DNA of 8,009 bases, taken from the NCBI GenBank assembly GCA_937896185.1, contig CALBMG010000300.1:1-8009 (forward strand), given 5' to 3'. Positions 6,405 to 8,009 of the stretch are shown in pieces. The notes below the pieces were generated by a model. It had not been told where the DNA came from and made no database searches. It saw only the letters and a list, made by a program, of their open reading frames with translations. The position numbers and the translations under genes are program-made. The stretch's first letter is position 1. Each line of letters starts with the position of its first letter. The DNA is from an uncultured Microbacteriaceae bacterium (GTDB lineage: Bacteria; Actinomycetota; Actinomycetes; Actinomycetales; Microbacteriaceae).

Positions 6405-7704
6405 TAAACATGGCATCAGTTTCGTGCAGGTCGGGCCACAGCTGCACCGCGGTACCGCGTTCGGCATTATCGAGGTTCGGGAAAACACGTCGTGCAACAG
6501 CGGGTGTATCGATAATCTCGACATCTGTTCGTTGACCGCAGACAAACTCGATAATCTCGGTGGTTTCTGCAACGTGAGGTGAGCAGGTCACATAGGCGAT
6601 GACTCCACCCGGAGCTGTCATATCGATAGCTGCAGCGAGAAGCTCACGCTGCAAAGGAACGAGCTCGTCTAAGAGTCGTGGTAATTTTCGCCACCGAGAT
6701 TCGGCACGACGTCGGAGCGCACCTAGGCCGGTGCAGGGAACATCAGCGAGTACGCGGGAAAACTCATCTCGGTGATGCGCGCGGAGAGTTCTGCCATCCT
6801 CGGACACCACCATTACAGCGCTCGAGGACGCTGTCACCGCATCGACGACAAGGTCAGCGCGATGTGGGGTAATTTCGTTCGCCATGACACGGGCACCGGT
6901 CTGCAGTGCAACAGCTCCGAGAATTGCAGTCTTTCCACCGGGTCCCGCACACAGGTCAAGCCATTCCTCGCCGGGGACAACCTCAGAACAACCCGTCAAC
7001 AGGAGTGCAGCAATTTGCGAGCCCTCGTCTTGGACCCGAATTGTTCCCTGCGATGATGCCGTGTAGTGGGACGGAGAACCCAAGGGATTTCGGAAACCAT
7101 AGGGCGAATACAGTGTCGGATATGCGTCAGCGGGGCGTCGCGCAAGGCAAGGCAAGGCAATCAGTGTGGGCACAGGAGGCTCATTATTGGCATCAATGAG
7201 GGCGTCTATGTCAGAGCCGCGGACCTGACGATACGCGTCGAGAATCCACGACGGATGCGCAGTTCGCGCCATCTCTGCATCATCGTCATCCAGTTCTGGT
7301 GTCACAATGTCCAACCACTCATCGAGGGTCTTGCGAGAGACCGCACGCAGGTTCGCGTTGATGAATCCGGATGCACGAGGCGTTACCTTTTTGGCGATTT
7401 CGACCCATTCGTTGACCACATGAGATGGCGCATGACGGATGAGAAGCTCATAAACGCCCAGGCGCAAAATATCGAGAACGCGGCCGTCGATTTGGCTGAT
7501 GCTCTTGCTGGTCGAATACCAGATGATCACATCGAGCTGTCCTTGTAGACGGTGCGAACCATAGACGAGATCGGTGGCCAGAGCTGCGTCACGAGCGTCG
7601 AGTTTCGCTTTACGGATTGCGGGTGGCAACGCAAGATTGGAATATGCCTCGTCGGCCCGGATCTGTTCGGATACCGCTACTGCGACTCTGCGTGCACTGG
7701 TCAT
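6379..7704 (-). CDS. rsmB: 16S rRNA (cytosine-967-C5)-methyltransferase
   Basis: RsmB (Sun/Fmu) transfers a methyl group from S-adenosylmethionine to C5 of a cytosine in small-subunit rRNA (C967 in E. coli numbering). The 441 residues split into a NusB-like RNA-binding N-terminal domain (about 1-140, including YELLIRHAPSHVVNEWVE) and a Rossmann methyltransferase domain. The latter shows VQDEGSQIAAL (224-234), the SAM loop LDLCAGPGGKTA (249-260), ANEITPHRADLV (275-286), VLADVPCTGLGALRRR (318-333, Cys324) and VTCSPHVAE (372-380, nucleophile Cys374). Both cysteines of the RNA m5C family are therefore present. The ATG overlaps the fmt stop by 4 bases (ATGA), the usual fmt-rsmB pairing. No clear ribosome binding site is seen. 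A short pentamer repeat lies in the linker near residues 181-187. Confidence 0.97.
   Translation of the reverse strand: MTSARRVAVAVSEQIRADEAYSNLALPPAIRKAKLDARDAALATDLVYGSHRLQGQLDVIIWYSTSKSISQIDGRVLDILRLGVYELLIRHAPSHVVNEWVEIAKKVTPRASGFINANLRAVSRKTLDEWLDIVTPELDDDDAEMARTAHPSWILDAYRQVRGSDIDALIDANNEPPVPTLIALPCLARRPADAYPTLYSPYGFRNPLGSPSHYTASSQGTIRVQDEGSQIAALLLTGCSEVVPGEEWLDLCAGPGGKTAILGAVALQTGARVMANEITPHRADLVVDAVTASSSAVMVVSEDGRTLRAHHRDEFSRVLADVPCTGLGALRRRAESRWRKLPRLLDELVPLQRELLAAAIDMTAPGGVIAYVTCSPHVAETTEIIEFVCGQRTDVEIIDTPAVARRVFPNLDNAERGTAVQLWPDLHETDAMFIQLIRRTQ
7142..7160 (-). repeat. Short tandem pentamer repeat within rsmB
   Basis: On the plus strand GCAAG occurs three times in direct tandem (7142-7156), followed by a partial GCAA (7157-7160). 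It encodes IALPCLA in the linker of RsmB. The unit is not a multiple of three, so a slip would shift the frame, but the tract is short. Confidence 0.7.
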
Positions 7705-8009
7705 GCGAATCGAACGTTCTCGCGCACGCCACGTGCCCAGTCTGACGCCGCCATAACGCTCTTTCCTGCGGGTTTTACCCGCGTCAGTTCGATAGTTCCG
7801 TTGCCGCAGTGAACAAGTACACGGCCCTCAACAATTACGACGGCACCGGGGACACCTTCGTGGTCTGGTCCTCGTCGACATCGACTCACACCGAAAGTAG
7901 TGTCTCCCCAATTCGTGTACGCGCCAGGGTCGTCGGTGACACCCCGAATGTGTGACGTGACCTCTGCGGAAGTCAGGCTCCAATCGATGAGCCCGTCGGA
8001 TCGGCTGAG
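7701..8009 (-). CDS. fmt: Methionyl-tRNA formyltransferase, C-terminal 102 residues (cut by window end)
   Basis: Fmt formylates methionyl initiator tRNA using 10-formyltetrahydrofolate, allowing bacterial translation initiation. Only the C-terminal tRNA-binding (OB-like) domain is in the window; the catalytic formyltransferase domain lies upstream beyond 8009. Visible family features are DGLIDWS (5-11 of the fragment), IRGVTDDPGAYTNWGD (21-36), VLVHCGNGTIEL (63-74) and KPAGKSVMAASDWARG (78-93), which match the conserved end of Fmt. The frame is open from the window edge to a TGA that overlaps the rsmB ATG. An internal GTG near 7889 could make a smaller ORF look complete, but the homology runs through it to the edge, so it is not the start. 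Confidence 0.94.
   Translation of the reverse strand, partial: LSRSDGLIDWSLTSAEVTSHIRGVTDDPGAYTNWGDTTFGVSRCRRGPDHEGVPGAVVIVEGRVLVHCGNGTIELTRVKPAGKSVMAASDWARGVRENVRFA

Noticed and set aside
7768..7782. GCGGG-TTTTA-CCCGC inverted repeat as a possible terminator
   Set aside because: It lies inside the fmt frame and encodes part of the conserved VKPAGK segment. There is no run of T after it on either strand, and rsmB follows in overlap, so termination there makes no sense.
7701..7889. 62-codon frame starting at an internal GTG, as a small stand-alone gene
   Set aside because: The same frame continues upstream to the window edge with Fmt C-terminal homology (DGLIDWS, IRGVTDDPGAYT), so this is only the end of fmt.
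51..8009. CRISPR array, insertion sequence, tRNA gene, attachment site or defence genes
   Set aside because: I saw no spaced repeats, transposase motifs, terminal inverted repeats or tRNA-like cloverleaf stretches. Coding sequence of recognised biosynthetic and housekeeping genes fills almost every base.

Overview
This window is a contig end from a high-GC Gram-positive bacterium (Actinobacteria), most likely a small-genome member of the Microbacteriaceae. The evidence is the gene order fmt-rsmB-rpe-...-hisE-hisG-hisF-hisI-trpE-(HGxxPAAW small membrane protein)-trpC-trpB, the actinobacterial character of the proteins (for example the [10 protein letters not shown] segment of TrpB), several GTG starts, and GC in the mid-50s judged from sampled lines rather than a full count. 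The genus cannot be fixed from this window.

The first 50 bases are not genomic. They match the Illumina P7-side adapter: the end of the P7 primer (1-8), an 8-base index (9-16) and the TruSeq read-2 primer site (17-50). Genomic sequence begins at base 51, inside trpB. The trpB reading frame happens to stay open through the adapter, so a gene caller would append a false peptide ([11 protein letters not shown]...).

All twelve genes lie on the minus strand, so transcription runs from right to left, and they look like one polycistronic unit. From the upstream side: the end of fmt (initiator tRNA formylation), rsmB (16S rRNA m5C methylation), rpe (pentose phosphate epimerase), a cytosolic FKBP-type prolyl isomerase, hisE, hisG, hisF and hisI (histidine synthesis), trpE, a two-helix membrane protein of the HGxxPAAW type, trpC, and the start of trpB (tryptophan synthesis). 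Five junctions overlap by 1-4 bases, one is a direct stop-start contact, and the other five gaps are 2 to 22 bases. About 62 bases between genes are non-coding, so no stretch over 300 bases lacks a gene.

The metabolic logic is coherent. Rpe works in pentose phosphate interconversion, which supplies ribose 5-phosphate and so PRPP. HisG consumes PRPP, and tryptophan synthesis consumes it at the TrpD step, which is not in this window. trpG, trpD, trpF and hisA/B/C/D/H are also absent here, as expected for actinobacteria with scattered his/trp loci and a shared PriA isomerase. There is no room for a trp leader peptide or attenuator, because trpE starts inside the end of hisI.

I found no new defence, mobile or secondary-metabolite system. 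The points worth a second look are the adapter, the FKBP gene placed between rpe and hisE, -10-like hexamers exactly 6 bases upstream of two GTG starts that lack a ribosome binding site (hisE and rpe), a hairpin that fills the whole FKBP-hisE gap, and the uncharacterised membrane protein in the trp block.
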